DNA of 64,000 nt from an uncultured Metabacillus sp. GTDB lineage: Bacteria; Bacillota; Bacilli; Bacillales; Bacillaceae. The notes under the pieces are model-generated. The model worked only from the letters and a program-made list of their open reading frames with translations. It searched no databases and had not been told where the DNA came from. Location: NCBI RefSeq assembly GCF_947503125.1, contig NZ_CANNCR010000016.1, positions 17,486-81,485 on the forward strand, written 5' to 3'. Below are positions 51,779-59,569 of the stretch, in pieces. The position numbers were made by a program, and so were the translations under genes. Positions within the stretch are counted from its first letter, which is position 1. Each line of letters opens with the position of its first letter.

Positions 51779-51952
51779 ATGACAACTAAAAGAGTGAACA
51801 TCACAGTAGATCCTAAGAAGCTCGATGAGTTTTATCGACTGGCAGCTAAGAAAGGTATTAAGTTTTCTACCTGGGTAGATGCAAAGCTTGATGAATTCAT
51901 TGAGGAAGAGAAAATGATTGAAGAATATCGAGAAAAGAAAAGGCGCTCATGA
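51779..51952 (+). CDS. Ribbon-helix-helix (CopG/Arc-like) protein, 57 residues
   Basis: Begins MTTKRVNITVDPKKLDEFY (beta strand, then helix) and has GIKFSTWVDAKLDEFI as second helix, the RHH layout of Arc/CopG repressors. GAGGTGAT lies 8 bases before the ATG. It lies next to TGTGTAT repeats that could be its operators and just before the Acb2-like gene, as regulators of anti-defence genes often do. Confidence 0.7.
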   Translation: MTTKRVNITVDPKKLDEFYRLAAKKGIKFSTWVDAKLDEFIEEEKMIEEYREKKRRS

Positions 51953-51968
51953 TTGGGTGCTTTTTTCT
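51936..51968 (+). terminator. Terminator overlapping the RHH gene end
   Basis: AAAAGGCGCTC pairs with GGGTGCTTTT, one base bulged, and a T run follows. Confidence 0.55.
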
Positions 51969-51984
51969 ATGGGAGGAATTTAAA

Positions 51985-52191
51985 ATGTATAAACAAATCG
52001 AAAATAATTTCAAGTATCATCCACCTAAAGATCAAGAAGCAGTATCCAAACATGAAGGAGTTCGTAACGAGTGTAGACATCTGGCAAACACGTTAGATAC
52101 ATTACTACCTGATAGCCGTGAGAAATCATTAGCTATGACTAAATTAGAAGAAGTTATGATGTGGGCAAATGCAAGTATTGCACGCAATTAA
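51985..52191 (+). CDS. acb2: Acb2-family cyclic-nucleotide sponge (anti-CBASS), probable
   Basis: A 68-residue protein behind GGGAGG, ATG at 51985. The sequence follows the Acb2 (T4 Vs.4) pattern closely: FKYHPPKDQE at the start, an Arg in the middle helix (VRNECRHLANTL), and the C-terminal signature PDSREKSLAMTKLEEVMMWANASIARN split over two helices. Acb2 forms hexamers that bind cyclic di- and trinucleotides and so block CBASS defence. It sits in the non-structural block between dit and tal. Confidence 0.85.
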   Translation: MYKQIENNFKYHPPKDQEAVSKHEGVRNECRHLANTLDTLLPDSREKSLAMTKLEEVMMWANASIARN

Positions 52192-52257
52192 TTAATGCGC
52201 AGTTGTATTTATTCATAGTGATAAGTGTTGATAAATGCTGATATATCAGTACTTGTG

Positions 52258-52428
52258 TCAATACCAAGCCTTAGGATAAAATTCCGAAATAATTAGGTTA
52301 ATAAAAAAAGAGCATTCAGAGTTTAAATCTGTTTGCTCTTTTTCTAGTCCTTTTTGAATTAATACACGGATAGCTTCATTTCTGTTTTTGAATTTATTGT
52401 CATGCCAAAAGGCTTCGATCTGTTCACT
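52258..52428 (-). pseudogene. Remnant of a ribbon-helix-helix gene, 5' end missing
   Basis: On the minus strand an open frame of 56 codons without a start codon reads EAFWHDNKFKNRNEAIRVLI followed by QKGLEKEQ, the C-terminal helix pair of a CopG/RHH protein. The frame closes upstream with TAA just before the ribosome binding site of the recombinase gene. It looks like a regulator cut off when the recombinase unit arrived. Confidence 0.45.
52303..52343. terminator. Bidirectional terminator between acb2 and the recombinase gene
   Basis: AAAAAAGAGCA-TT-CAGA-GTTTAAA-TCTG-TT-TGCTCTTTTT is a fully symmetric hairpin with A and T runs on both sides. Confidence 0.85.
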
Positions 52429-52445
52429 TTAAAGGAGATGAAATC

Positions 52446-53438
52446 ATGATAAACGATACTTCTAGGCTTATGAATGATTTAGAAGTAGTTGTCAGTACAC
52501 TTTCTCCCGAGACGGAACTTAATAAGTTATCCATACGATTAGAAGAAGTTTTGAGTAATTATGAAATCCACAGAAAAACACTTAAGGATATTGAAAATGA
52601 CATCACGGATAAAATTGAGCTCTTTTTATCATCTAGAAAAATTGAGGGTTTAACTCAAAAAACGTTGGATGGTTATAAAATCGAGCTAAATCAATTTGCT
52701 AATTATGTTCAAAAACCAGTAGTACAGATTACAACAGCTGATATTAGAAAATATCTGGCACATAATGAATCATGGATGATTACTACAGTTGATCGAAAGT
52801 TATCTGTTATAAAAACGTTCTTTGGTTGGCTTGTGAAAGAAGAACTTCTTTTACGTGATCCTACATTGAAAATAAAAGCACCTAAAAAGCCAAAACGATT
52901 ACCTAAAAGCTTATCAATTGAAGAATTAGAAATTGTTCGAGAATCATGTAAAACTTTAAGGGAAAGGGCACTAATGGAGGTTATGTACTCCACTGGATGC
53001 CGTTTATCTGAAATTGAAAACATGAAGAAAAGTGACATAAATATTCAAGAAATGAATGCTAGAGTAATAGGTAAAGGAGATAAAGAGAGAGTTGTTTATT
53101 TATCCTTCAAATCTTTACATCACCTTAGAAAATACTTAAAAATTCGTGATGATGATTGCGAATACTTATTTGTTACCGAACGCAAGCCACATAGGAAAAT
53201 GGCTGATCGCACAATTGAAAGAATCATTGATAAGATTGAAGCACGAGCAGGAATTTCTAAAAAACTCACGCCACATGTATTTCGGCATACCTTCGCTACA
53301 TTGGCGATGGAGAACGGAGCTGACCTTGCGGACGTGCAGCAATTATTAGGCCACGTGGACCCAGCAACAACTTTAGTCTATAGTCATGTGTCAGAAGAGA
53401 GAAAGAAACAAGCACATAAAAAATATCACGTACAATAA
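52446..53438 (+). CDS. Tyrosine recombinase (XerC/D-like), 330 residues
   Basis: A full-length tyrosine recombinase: a SAM-like N-terminal core-binding domain (about 50-140, LTQKTLDGYKIELNQFANYV), then the catalytic residues Arg (GCRLSEIENM), Lys (GKGDKERVVYL), HVFRH, the second His (LLGH) and the Tyr nucleophile in TLVYSHVS. AAAGGAG precedes the ATG. It lies in the middle of the tail operon directly before tal, while the phage already has a serine integrase. It may have brought, or may still rearrange, the block between dit and tal. Confidence 0.9.
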   Translation: MINDTSRLMNDLEVVVSTLSPETELNKLSIRLEEVLSNYEIHRKTLKDIENDITDKIELFLSSRKIEGLTQKTLDGYKIELNQFANYVQKPVVQITTADIRKYLAHNESWMITTVDRKLSVIKTFFGWLVKEELLLRDPTLKIKAPKKPKRLPKSLSIEELEIVRESCKTLRERALMEVMYSTGCRLSEIENMKKSDINIQEMNARVIGKGDKERVVYLSFKSLHHLRKYLKIRDDDCEYLFVTERKPHRKMADRTIERIIDKIEARAGISKKLTPHVFRHTFATLAMENGADLADVQQLLGHVDPATTLVYSHVSEERKKQAHKKYHVQ

Positions 53439-53487
53439 GTCCAAAAACTCCTATGTTAATAGGGCTTCTTGTTATGGAGTTGATACA

Positions 53488-55386
53488 ATGTATAACGAGG
53501 GACAAACAGCAGTTTTCCTTAAAGATTTAACAGGTCGTGAATATCCTGCTATTGCCATTGTTAACCGAAAAAGGAGAGTTAATGGGCAACGAGAAATATC
53601 GATGTCATTTTTGTATACGGAGATCAATAAAGATTTTATGCATAAATTTATTGATGAAAAAGGATTTCGGTGGCAAGTACTATTTAAAAATGAGTGGTAC
53701 ACTATAACTCATCCCGGATTTGCTACAAATGGAAATTTCTTCACTGTGGGTGTTACTGCTATTCTTAGTTTTTTTGTAGATTTAAATGGTTATTATTTAC
53801 AAGATAAAGTGGAAAATAAGTCTTTCACACCAGCCGAGTATTTTCAAACCTTGTTTAGTGGAACACCCTATTCCTTTGTTTTGGTAGATACATTATATTC
53901 AAACACTTTAACTTACCAAGATAATGAAAGTAAAACTCAACGATTTTTATATGGTGTGGAAAGGTTTGAAGGGGAATTTACTGTAAGAGGTAAAGTTGCA
54001 TATCTTTATGATCTAGTAGGTAATGACAAGGATGTTATCTTGCATGAGGATTTAAATGTTAATGATGTTTCCATCGAAGTTGATGCAAGTGGTTTTCATA
54101 CCTGGGCAAAGGGTTTTGGCGACTTACCTGAGGGAGATACAAATGGAAATTACAATTTAGAAGTTGAATATCAATCTCCTTTAATTGCTATGTATGGAGA
54201 AATAGAAGGCCCAGCTATAAAGGATGGGAATTTTATAGACGCTGAGAGTTTGACAGCAGCAGTACAAAAACAAGTTGAAAACAGTTATAAGGTCTCTACA
54301 CAAATTAGTGCAGTAGATCTTACAAATAACGGATATCCTGAAATGGTCTTAGAAGAAGGGGACCGCATTTGGCTTTATATTGACAGACTTAATTTAAATC
54401 AACAAGTTCGTGTGGTTGAAATTGATGAAACATTTGATTGGGAAGGAAATATTATTAATGCTAACTACACGGTTGGAAATGAAGGGATTGCTTCTCGATA
54501 TAAAGTACAACAATATGATACTTTAAAGGACTTTCAAGATATACTATCAGGTCGTAAAAGACTAGAATATACTTGGTTACCTGATGCAGTAAAACGAGCA
54601 TCAGAGATTATTAACGGAAATCAAGACAGCTTATTTAAGTATCTTCCTGGTGAAATCATTGGTATAAATCAAACTAATCCAAATGGTTACATGCGTTTTA
54701 ATACAGATGGGCTTGGTTTTAGTCGTGATGCAGGAAAAACTTATCGAAGCGCAATGACCTGGGAAGGTATCGTTGCAGATGCAATTACAACTGGAACATT
54801 ATATACGGCTTTGGTTGCCATTATGGGGCGTAATAATCTTATGTTCATGGATGGTGACCAATTCAAGGCAATAGATGCTAATGATCCAAATAAATACACG
54901 AGAATTGCTCCAGGTGAAGCGTATTTTGCTAAAGGAGCCGGTTTAATTATTGAACGTCCTGATGGAGCAAAATGGATGGAAAACGGTATACCTAAACATG
55001 ACATTCTTGTACAAGAAACGTCACCTAAATTTTTAGGGTACAACGTTACTGAGATTAACCGATATTATAGGACCACTGTTCAAACTTATGAAGAGGTTGG
55101 AGCTTTTCGGATGAATCACGCGGGAAGGTACTTGAAAATTGAAGGTTATGGGCTTGTAAACCAGGGTGATATGGGCGTAGCTGCTCAAGCTTATAACGGT
55201 CATGATTTTTACCAAGTTCTCACGGTTCCTTATGATCCTAATTCTGTTGGTGGTCAATATTGGTCAATTGTTGTAGATTTAGGTGTTCCGACTTACAACA
55301 AGATTGAATTCTATGTGAAATTCCGTTCTATTGATGTAGCTGAAGAAGTTGGAATTCGTATAGATGGCTTTTTTCAATACGGTTAA
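53488..55386 (+). CDS. tal: Tail-associated lysin/prophage endopeptidase tail protein (Tal)
   Basis: A 632-residue baseplate protein. The N-terminal half has the Tal/gp18-like hub fold (FVDLNGYYLQDKVENKSFTPAEYFQTLFSGTPYSF); the middle (WLPDAVKRASEIINGNQDSLF, GFSRDAGKTYRSAMTWEGIVADAITTG) is typical of prophage endopeptidase tails; the C-terminus is a carbohydrate-binding-like jelly roll. The ATG at 53488 follows GGAG at 12 bases; the frame runs open further up through the end of the recombinase gene, so the true start could have been altered by the insertion. Confidence 0.88.
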   Translation: MYNEGQTAVFLKDLTGREYPAIAIVNRKRRVNGQREISMSFLYTEINKDFMHKFIDEKGFRWQVLFKNEWYTITHPGFATNGNFFTVGVTAILSFFVDLNGYYLQDKVENKSFTPAEYFQTLFSGTPYSFVLVDTLYSNTLTYQDNESKTQRFLYGVERFEGEFTVRGKVAYLYDLVGNDKDVILHEDLNVNDVSIEVDASGFHTWAKGFGDLPEGDTNGNYNLEVEYQSPLIAMYGEIEGPAIKDGNFIDAESLTAAVQKQVENSYKVSTQISAVDLTNNGYPEMVLEEGDRIWLYIDRLNLNQQVRVVEIDETFDWEGNIINANYTVGNEGIASRYKVQQYDTLKDFQDILSGRKRLEYTWLPDAVKRASEIINGNQDSLFKYLPGEIIGINQTNPNGYMRFNTDGLGFSRDAGKTYRSAMTWEGIVADAITTGTLYTALVAIMGRNNLMFMDGDQFKAIDANDPNKYTRIAPGEAYFAKGAGLIIERPDGAKWMENGIPKHDILVQETSPKFLGYNVTEINRYYRTTVQTYEEVGAFRMNHAGRYLKIEGYGLVNQGDMGVAAQAYNGHDFYQVLTVPYDPNSVGGQYWSIVVDLGVPTYNKIEFYVKFRSIDVAEEVGIRIDGFFQYG

Positions 55387-55398
55387 GGGAGTGCTTTT

Positions 55399-55638
55399 AT
55401 GGAACAAGAAATGATAATTTATGTTGATGTAGATGAAAACGGCCATGTAACTAGTGCTGTTGGTGGTACAAATCCAAAGCCGGAAAAAGAATATGCTTTT
55501 TTCTTTATTCGAGACAAGATTACTTTAGAGAATATTTTAAAATTCAGAGTGGTAATAAACGGATTTAAACCTGATTTAGTACTTAAAGACGGAGAAGTAT
55601 TAGAAGAAGTAACAGACACACCAGAGCCTACAATGTAA
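55399..55638 (+). CDS. Small tail-associated protein, 79 residues
   Basis: An acidic protein behind AAGGGAG (MIIYVDVDENGHVTSAVGGT, GEVLEEVTDTPEP). Similar short proteins follow tail fibre genes in many Bacillus-type siphophages. Exact function unknown. Confidence 0.65.
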   Translation: MEQEMIIYVDVDENGHVTSAVGGTNPKPEKEYAFFFIRDKITLENILKFRVVINGFKPDLVLKDGEVLEEVTDTPEPTM

Positions 55639-55674
55639 GGCTTTTTATTTTTGCCTTTAAGGAGGTGATCAATC

Positions 55675-55743
55675 TTGAAAATAACGAAAGGGGGAGAGAG
55701 TCATGTCTCAGATTACGGAGGAATTGCCAATGAATGCATATGA
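55675..55743 (+). CDS. Possible 22-residue leader ORF
   Basis: The perfect 12-base Shine-Dalgarno AAGGAGGTGATC (55659-55670) precedes a TTG that opens a 22-codon frame (MKITKGGESHV...). It overlaps the start of the XhlA gene in another frame. It may be an XkdX-type remnant or a leader that couples translation of the lysis genes. Confidence 0.35.
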   Translation: MKITKGGESHVSDYGGIANECI

Positions 55744-55993
55744 AAAAGATATTGTGGAAATTAAAGGTGAAATTAGGGATCTTAAAAAAGACATGGTTGA
55801 ACTAAAAAGTAAGTCAATCCGTCATGATGAGCAGATTAACTCGATCAATCGAACGCTTGACAGTATTGAAGATAATACAAAATGGATTAGACGTACAATT
55901 ACAGGAGCTATTATTACAGCGATTTGCACAGGAGTAATCGGGGGTGCAATCGCTATTTTTTATGCTGTTTTACAACAAAAAGGAGGAGTTTAA
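55703..55993 (+). CDS. xhlA: XhlA-like membrane protein of the lysis cassette
   Basis: A 96-residue hemolysin XhlA-type protein: N-terminal coiled coil (VEIKGEIRDLKKDMVELKSKSIRHDEQINSINRTLDSIEDNTKWIRR spans most of it) followed by one C-terminal transmembrane helix (TITGAIITAICTGVIGGAIAIF). GGGGGAG supports the ATG at 55703. It works with the holin in host lysis. Confidence 0.9.
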   Translation: MSQITEELPMNAYEKDIVEIKGEIRDLKKDMVELKSKSIRHDEQINSINRTLDSIEDNTKWIRRTITGAIITAICTGVIGGAIAIFYAVLQQKGGV

Positions 55994-55994
55994 T

Positions 55995-56231
55995 TTGAAA
56001 AATATTGATACTGGAAGCATTGCACGATATACGGTGTTGGTAATTGCCGTGATTAACGCGGTATTAAATTTAGTGGGATTCCAGACGATTTCAGATGATT
56101 TAACAAATGATTTAGTCGCTGTGATTTCTGGTTTTGTTATGCTCTATGTTGGCTGGAAAAACAATTATTTATCCAGAAAAGGTCAACTTCAAAAGAAATC
56201 TCTACAAGCTCAGGGATTAATCAAAAAATAA
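55995..56231 (+). CDS. Holin, SPP1 type
   Basis: TTG start behind AAAGGAGGAG, 78 residues. Two transmembrane helices (about 10-30 and 38-52) with GWKNNYLSRKG between membrane and basic tail, matching SPP1-type holins. It forms the pore that releases the endolysin. Confidence 0.87.
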   Translation: MKNIDTGSIARYTVLVIAVINAVLNLVGFQTISDDLTNDLVAVISGFVMLYVGWKNNYLSRKGQLQKKSLQAQGLIKK

Positions 56232-56277
56232 GCTGCCATTGGGTGGCTTTATTGTTTATAAAGGAGAGGATTAGGTA

Positions 56278-57429
56278 ATGGCATATTCATTTCAATCTTT
56301 ACCACAATTGGTCGATATGAGAGGAAAGTTAGCGAGTAAAGGGAACTATTCAAAACGAACAAAAACAATCACTCATCGAGTTTGGCACCATTCACTAACC
56401 AAAAAACATTTGGCCGGATCAGACGCAGCAAGTTTTGCTGCTTATCATGTAAACACTCTTGGATGGCCGTGTGTTGGTTATTCGTTAATTATTGAGCCTA
56501 AAAACATTGTTCAAACATCAAAAGGACCACGTGCTCGGATTGTCTATGCAAATGATATTGATCGTCGCACTTACCATGTTGGAAATAGCAATCAATTTTC
56601 ACTGGGCATTTGTGTGGCTGGTGATTATCGATATGACAAAATGGATGATGCTACAATTGCTTCAATTGCTGATTTGCATGCTGCACTTACTAAAGACAAT
56701 ATCGGTAAATACGATACGTCCCACAATGAAATGCCGGGATATAGCTGGAAAGCATGTTGTGTGTATGACTACAGAAAATTAGTTAATTGGAAAGGATCAG
56801 TGACACCAATAACTCCTACTCCAATTCCAGACACATACACAATTCAAGAAGGAGATACTTTTTGGAGTATTGCTCATAAAGATGGAGCTGGAGGTGTAAC
56901 AGTCGATGATTTAATAAAAGCGAATCCAAATGTTGACCCTGAAAAATTAAAAGTTGGTCAAAAGATTATTTTTGGGAAAGCTATAGGGCAATCACAACCT
57001 GTTAAAAAACAAAATACATCAACAAGCAACCCAAATGGAAATAGTTATATTAAGAAATTCCAGCAATGGCTGAATCAAGAATATAATGTTGGTTTAGTAG
57101 TTGATGGTATTTACGGACCAAAAACAAAAGCAGCAGCAATCAAAGCTTTACAAACTGAGTTTAACAAACAATTTGGTGCTCAATTAGTAGTTGATGGTAA
57201 ATGGGGGCCTAAGACAAAAGCAGCAGTAAGAACAATTTCAAGGGGGGCTAAAGGTAGCATTACTCGTATTATCCAAGGAATGCTTTACTCATTGGGATAT
57301 GATCCAAAAGGATTTGACGGAATTTTTGGAGATAATTCTTTTTATGCTGTTAGAAAGTTTCAGGGGGATAAAAAGCTTACAGTTGATGGGTTATGCGGTA
57401 AAAACACTTTTAATGAAATATTTAGATAA
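56278..57429 (+). CDS. Endolysin: N-acetylmuramoyl-L-alanine amidase with LysM and two peptidoglycan-binding domains
   Basis: A 383-residue wall hydrolase that frees the phage progeny. Residues about 20-165 are an amidase domain with zinc ligands in VWHHS and the CCVYDY region. A LysM module follows (YTIQEGDTFWSIAH, about 184-234) and two PG_binding_1 repeats (about 255-320 and 325-383, VVDGIYGPKTKAA and FDGIFGDNSFYAVRKFQ). AAAGGAGAGG precedes the ATG. Three binding modules suggest tight wall attachment. Confidence 0.92.
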   Translation: MAYSFQSLPQLVDMRGKLASKGNYSKRTKTITHRVWHHSLTKKHLAGSDAASFAAYHVNTLGWPCVGYSLIIEPKNIVQTSKGPRARIVYANDIDRRTYHVGNSNQFSLGICVAGDYRYDKMDDATIASIADLHAALTKDNIGKYDTSHNEMPGYSWKACCVYDYRKLVNWKGSVTPITPTPIPDTYTIQEGDTFWSIAHKDGAGGVTVDDLIKANPNVDPEKLKVGQKIIFGKAIGQSQPVKKQNTSTSNPNGNSYIKKFQQWLNQEYNVGLVVDGIYGPKTKAAAIKALQTEFNKQFGAQLVVDGKWGPKTKAAVRTISRGAKGSITRIIQGMLYSLGYDPKGFDGIFGDNSFYAVRKFQGDKKLTVDGLCGKNTFNEIFR

Positions 57430-57447
57430 GTTGTAAAAATATGTTGT

Positions 57448-57496
57448 CCTCCCTATCCTTTTATTGTAAATTTAAAAAGTGACATTTAAAGGGAGG
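57448..57496 (+). promoter_or_regulatory. Possible Shine-Dalgarno-sequestering hairpin before the GAF gene
   Basis: CCTCCCT (57448-57454) can pair with AGGGAGG (57490-57496), which is the ribosome binding site of the GTG at 57508. The loop of 35 bases is long, so this is tentative. Confidence 0.35.
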
Positions 57497-57507
57497 GGGG
57501 ACTATTA

Positions 57508-58323
57508 GTGTGGGATTTTATTACTAAATCAGAAACATATAAAAGAATTGATGAAAGTTTAGCTTCTCAAGTTGCAAACATACCAGATCATTTCTTTTTA
57601 TACTGCTTGTATGGAGTCATAATTCTTATAGCAGTATTTTGGATAGTGCGAATTTGGAAACTGTATAAAGCGCCTGGATCTGATTTAATACAACAGTATA
57701 AAGAAAATTATGAAAAGGCTAATGCTGACTCAAAACAGAAATCATTAATTCTAACATTGATTGACCAAGTGAACAAGGAAATACCAGGACTTATATCATT
57801 AAAAGAAACAGATTACGAAAAGGCAATTGAAAGAGGAAGAAAAATTATTGATATGGGGATTGAGCAAATTCCTTTATGTTTAAAGAGTATTAAGGACATC
57901 AACCATAGGTGCGCGGTATTTACAGTTGACCCTATTGATACTTCCAACTTGAAAATTTACGAAGGTTGCGGTTATAGTATCGGGGGAAAAGAAAATCTTC
58001 GTTTAAAAATTTCATCTTCAATTGCAGGGAAAGTGTTCACTAAAGGCGAATATAGTTATTGTAAGGATGTAACAAAAGAAAAAGATTTTGTTCCAAACCC
58101 AAAAGCCAGTAAGAGTTATTATTCACTCTTGTGTGTACCCATCGTCATAAACGGAGAAACAATCGCAGTGTTAAGCATCGATGGCTCCGAAAGGAATTGT
58201 TTTTCAAACGATGATATTGAATATTTTAAGATGTTTTCAAATCAATTAGCTATAATTTTCCAAGTAATGGGCACACTTGAGGTAAAAGGAGGAACTAACA
58301 ATGAAATTCAAAACACTGGATGA
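57508..58323 (+). CDS. Membrane-anchored GAF-domain protein
   Basis: GTG start, 271 residues. One transmembrane helix (about 29-48), a coiled linker (YKENYEKANADSKQKSLI), then a GAF domain from about residue 85 to 260 (FTVDPIDTSNLKIYEGCGY, YSLLCVPIVINGETIAVLSIDG, YFKMFSNQLAIIF). GAF domains bind cyclic nucleotides or other small ligands. No output domain follows. It is read with the late strand after the endolysin, a typical place for moron genes. A role in defence or exclusion is a guess. Confidence 0.75.
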   Translation: MWDFITKSETYKRIDESLASQVANIPDHFFLYCLYGVIILIAVFWIVRIWKLYKAPGSDLIQQYKENYEKANADSKQKSLILTLIDQVNKEIPGLISLKETDYEKAIERGRKIIDMGIEQIPLCLKSIKDINHRCAVFTVDPIDTSNLKIYEGCGYSIGGKENLRLKISSSIAGKVFTKGEYSYCKDVTKEKDFVPNPKASKSYYSLLCVPIVINGETIAVLSIDGSERNCFSNDDIEYFKMFSNQLAIIFQVMGTLEVKGGTNNEIQNTG

Positions 58324-58465
58324 TGCAAGAATCGCCTACCTCAATGATAAAATTACACGGGAAGAATTCTATGCATACTTACGTAGAAACGCTATTGTTG
58401 ATGAAGCGAGAAAAAACATCGAAAAGAACAATAATAAGATCGAAAGAAAGTTAACTACAGTATAA
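58301..58465 (+). CDS. Small phage protein, 54 residues
   Basis: Overlaps the GAF gene by 23 bases, with AAAGGAGG 8 bases before the ATG. Helical and charged (DDARIAYLNDKITREEFYAYL). Probably co-translated with the GAF protein and could be its partner. No family recognised. Confidence 0.65.
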   Translation: MKFKTLDDARIAYLNDKITREEFYAYLRRNAIVDEARKNIEKNNNKIERKLTTV

Positions 58466-58468
58466 AAA

Positions 58469-58497
58469 ATGAGTTCACTAAGTGGACTCATTTTTTT
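58469..58497. terminator. Terminator at the convergent end of late and conversion genes
   Basis: ATGAGTTCAC and GTGGACTCAT form a stem with one mismatch, A run before and TTTTTTTT after, so it works in both directions. Confidence 0.8.
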
Positions 58498-58502
58498 TGA
58501 TA

Positions 58503-58859
58503 TTATCCTCTAAAAAATGCATCCAGTAAATTAGTCGAATGCATTTTTAAGGCAGGTTCCCAATATCTATTAAACCCGTGATACCCTCGGACGTAATAGT
58601 CATACTGCCAGAAATCCACGTTATCTAAGAAAGGTTCCTCAATTTTCATCTGAATTTTTCTCATTTCAGATTTCATGTCACGAACTTTAATGCGGATCTT
58701 CTTTAACGTCTCTTCCACAAGCTTTGTGTAAGGCTCATGTAGCTTAAATTTTGCTTCTTTAATCGTCTTAAGATCACTTTCCAGAACTTTAATTAAATAT
58801 GTATGAAGAATATAGTCATGAATCAATTCTTCTTGTTCATCAGGAATGGGCACTTTCAT
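58503..58859 (-). CDS. Phage protein downstream of YolD-like gene, 118 residues
   Basis: A helical, strongly charged protein (LIHDYILHTYLIKVLESDLKTIKEAKFKL, TLKKIRIKVRDMKSEMRKIQ) with an aromatic C-terminus (FWQYDYYVRGYHGFNRYW). It starts 14 bases after the YolD-like gene and must be co-transcribed from the SOS-boxed promoter. No known family recognised, though such partners follow yolD-like genes in other Bacillus prophages. Confidence 0.65.
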   Translation of the reverse strand: MKVPIPDEQEELIHDYILHTYLIKVLESDLKTIKEAKFKLHEPYTKLVEETLKKIRIKVRDMKSEMRKIQMKIEEPFLDNVDFWQYDYYVRGYHGFNRYWEPALKMHSTNLLDAFFRG

Positions 58860-58873
58860 AATCTCACCACTTG

Positions 58874-59203
58874 TTAACTAAAATCTACTCTTAATAAGTC
58901 TTGGAACTTTATTACAAATTTATCTTGATGAAAACCAATAAGTCTAACTTCTTTCTTTAATTCATCAAGGTAGTGAATATGACCAACATATAGTTTAATA
59001 TCTCCATTATCATAATAAGTAAATACAAGCTCCTTATTATATTCCATCGCTTCACAGATTGTATTATTGATTTCCTCAAGTTGAAGTTCATCAAGAATTG
59101 GTTTTTTTATTTTATCTAAATTCTTTTCATACTCTCTTAGTAATTTAACGTGTTCTGGAAGCATCATAGAAGTCCATTTGATTGATCCACGATCTTTAAT
59201 CAT
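58874..59203 (-). CDS. YolD-like protein
   Basis: 109 residues of the YolD family: KDRGSIKWTSMMLPEHVKLL at the start is the signature, followed by NTICEAMEYNKELVFTYYDNG. YolD-like genes usually accompany SOS-induced Y-family DNA polymerases, but none is encoded here. The ATG at 59203 lies behind AAAGGATGG. The LexA-like box 40 bases upstream fits SOS induction. Confidence 0.85.
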   Translation of the reverse strand: MIKDRGSIKWTSMMLPEHVKLLREYEKNLDKIKKPILDELQLEEINNTICEAMEYNKELVFTYYDNGDIKLYVGHIHYLDELKKEVRLIGFHQDKFVIKFQDLLRVDFS

Positions 59204-59234
59204 AATTACCATCCTTTCATTCAAATATTATACC

Positions 59235-59257
59235 TATATTATACGAAAATATGTTCG
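59235..59257 (-). promoter_or_regulatory. SOS (LexA) box and -10 of the yolD-like promoter
   Basis: CGAAAATATGTTCG (59244-59257) matches the palindromic LexA site CGAACATATGTTCG at 13 of 14 positions. On the minus strand TATAAT follows it directly, the same layout as in the immA promoter. It also lies upstream of the plus-strand WYL-like gene. Confidence 0.75.
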
Positions 59258-59316
59258 ATTTTCCAGTATAATTAGAACGTTTGTTTGTATATAATATCTT
59301 TAAGGGAGCTGATAAT

Positions 59317-59541
59317 ATGAATGTCTTATTTCAAATGTCTAAAGGAGAAAAATCACCCATTGAATTAATCTATATTTCAAATAATGGAGAGATAACACAT
59401 CGAACCATTATTGTAAAAGAAATTCAAGATAAATACATAAAAGCCTTTTGTCTTATGAAACAACAACCACGTTTATTTAATCGTTCAAATATTTTATCAG
59501 CTGCAAAACCACGGTTCAAAAATAATGTTCATTATGCATAG
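59317..59541 (+). CDS. Small WYL-like protein, 74 residues
   Basis: A beta-rich protein (IELIYISNNGEITHRTIIVKEI, FCLMKQQPRLFNRSNILSA) whose pattern resembles the SH3-like WYL fold, where ligands or nucleic acid bind. GGGAG precedes the ATG at 59317; the longer frame from 59281 has no site. It is divergent from the yolD-like gene across the SOS box, so it may be SOS-induced as well. Confidence 0.65.
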   Translation: MNVLFQMSKGEKSPIELIYISNNGEITHRTIIVKEIQDKYIKAFCLMKQQPRLFNRSNILSAAKPRFKNNVHYA

Positions 59542-59569
59542 AAAAACCGCCTACAATCAGGCGGTTTTT
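59542..59569. terminator. Bidirectional terminator
   Basis: AAAAACCGCC-TACAATCA-GGCGGTTTTT is perfectly symmetric and serves the two converging small genes. Confidence 0.9.
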
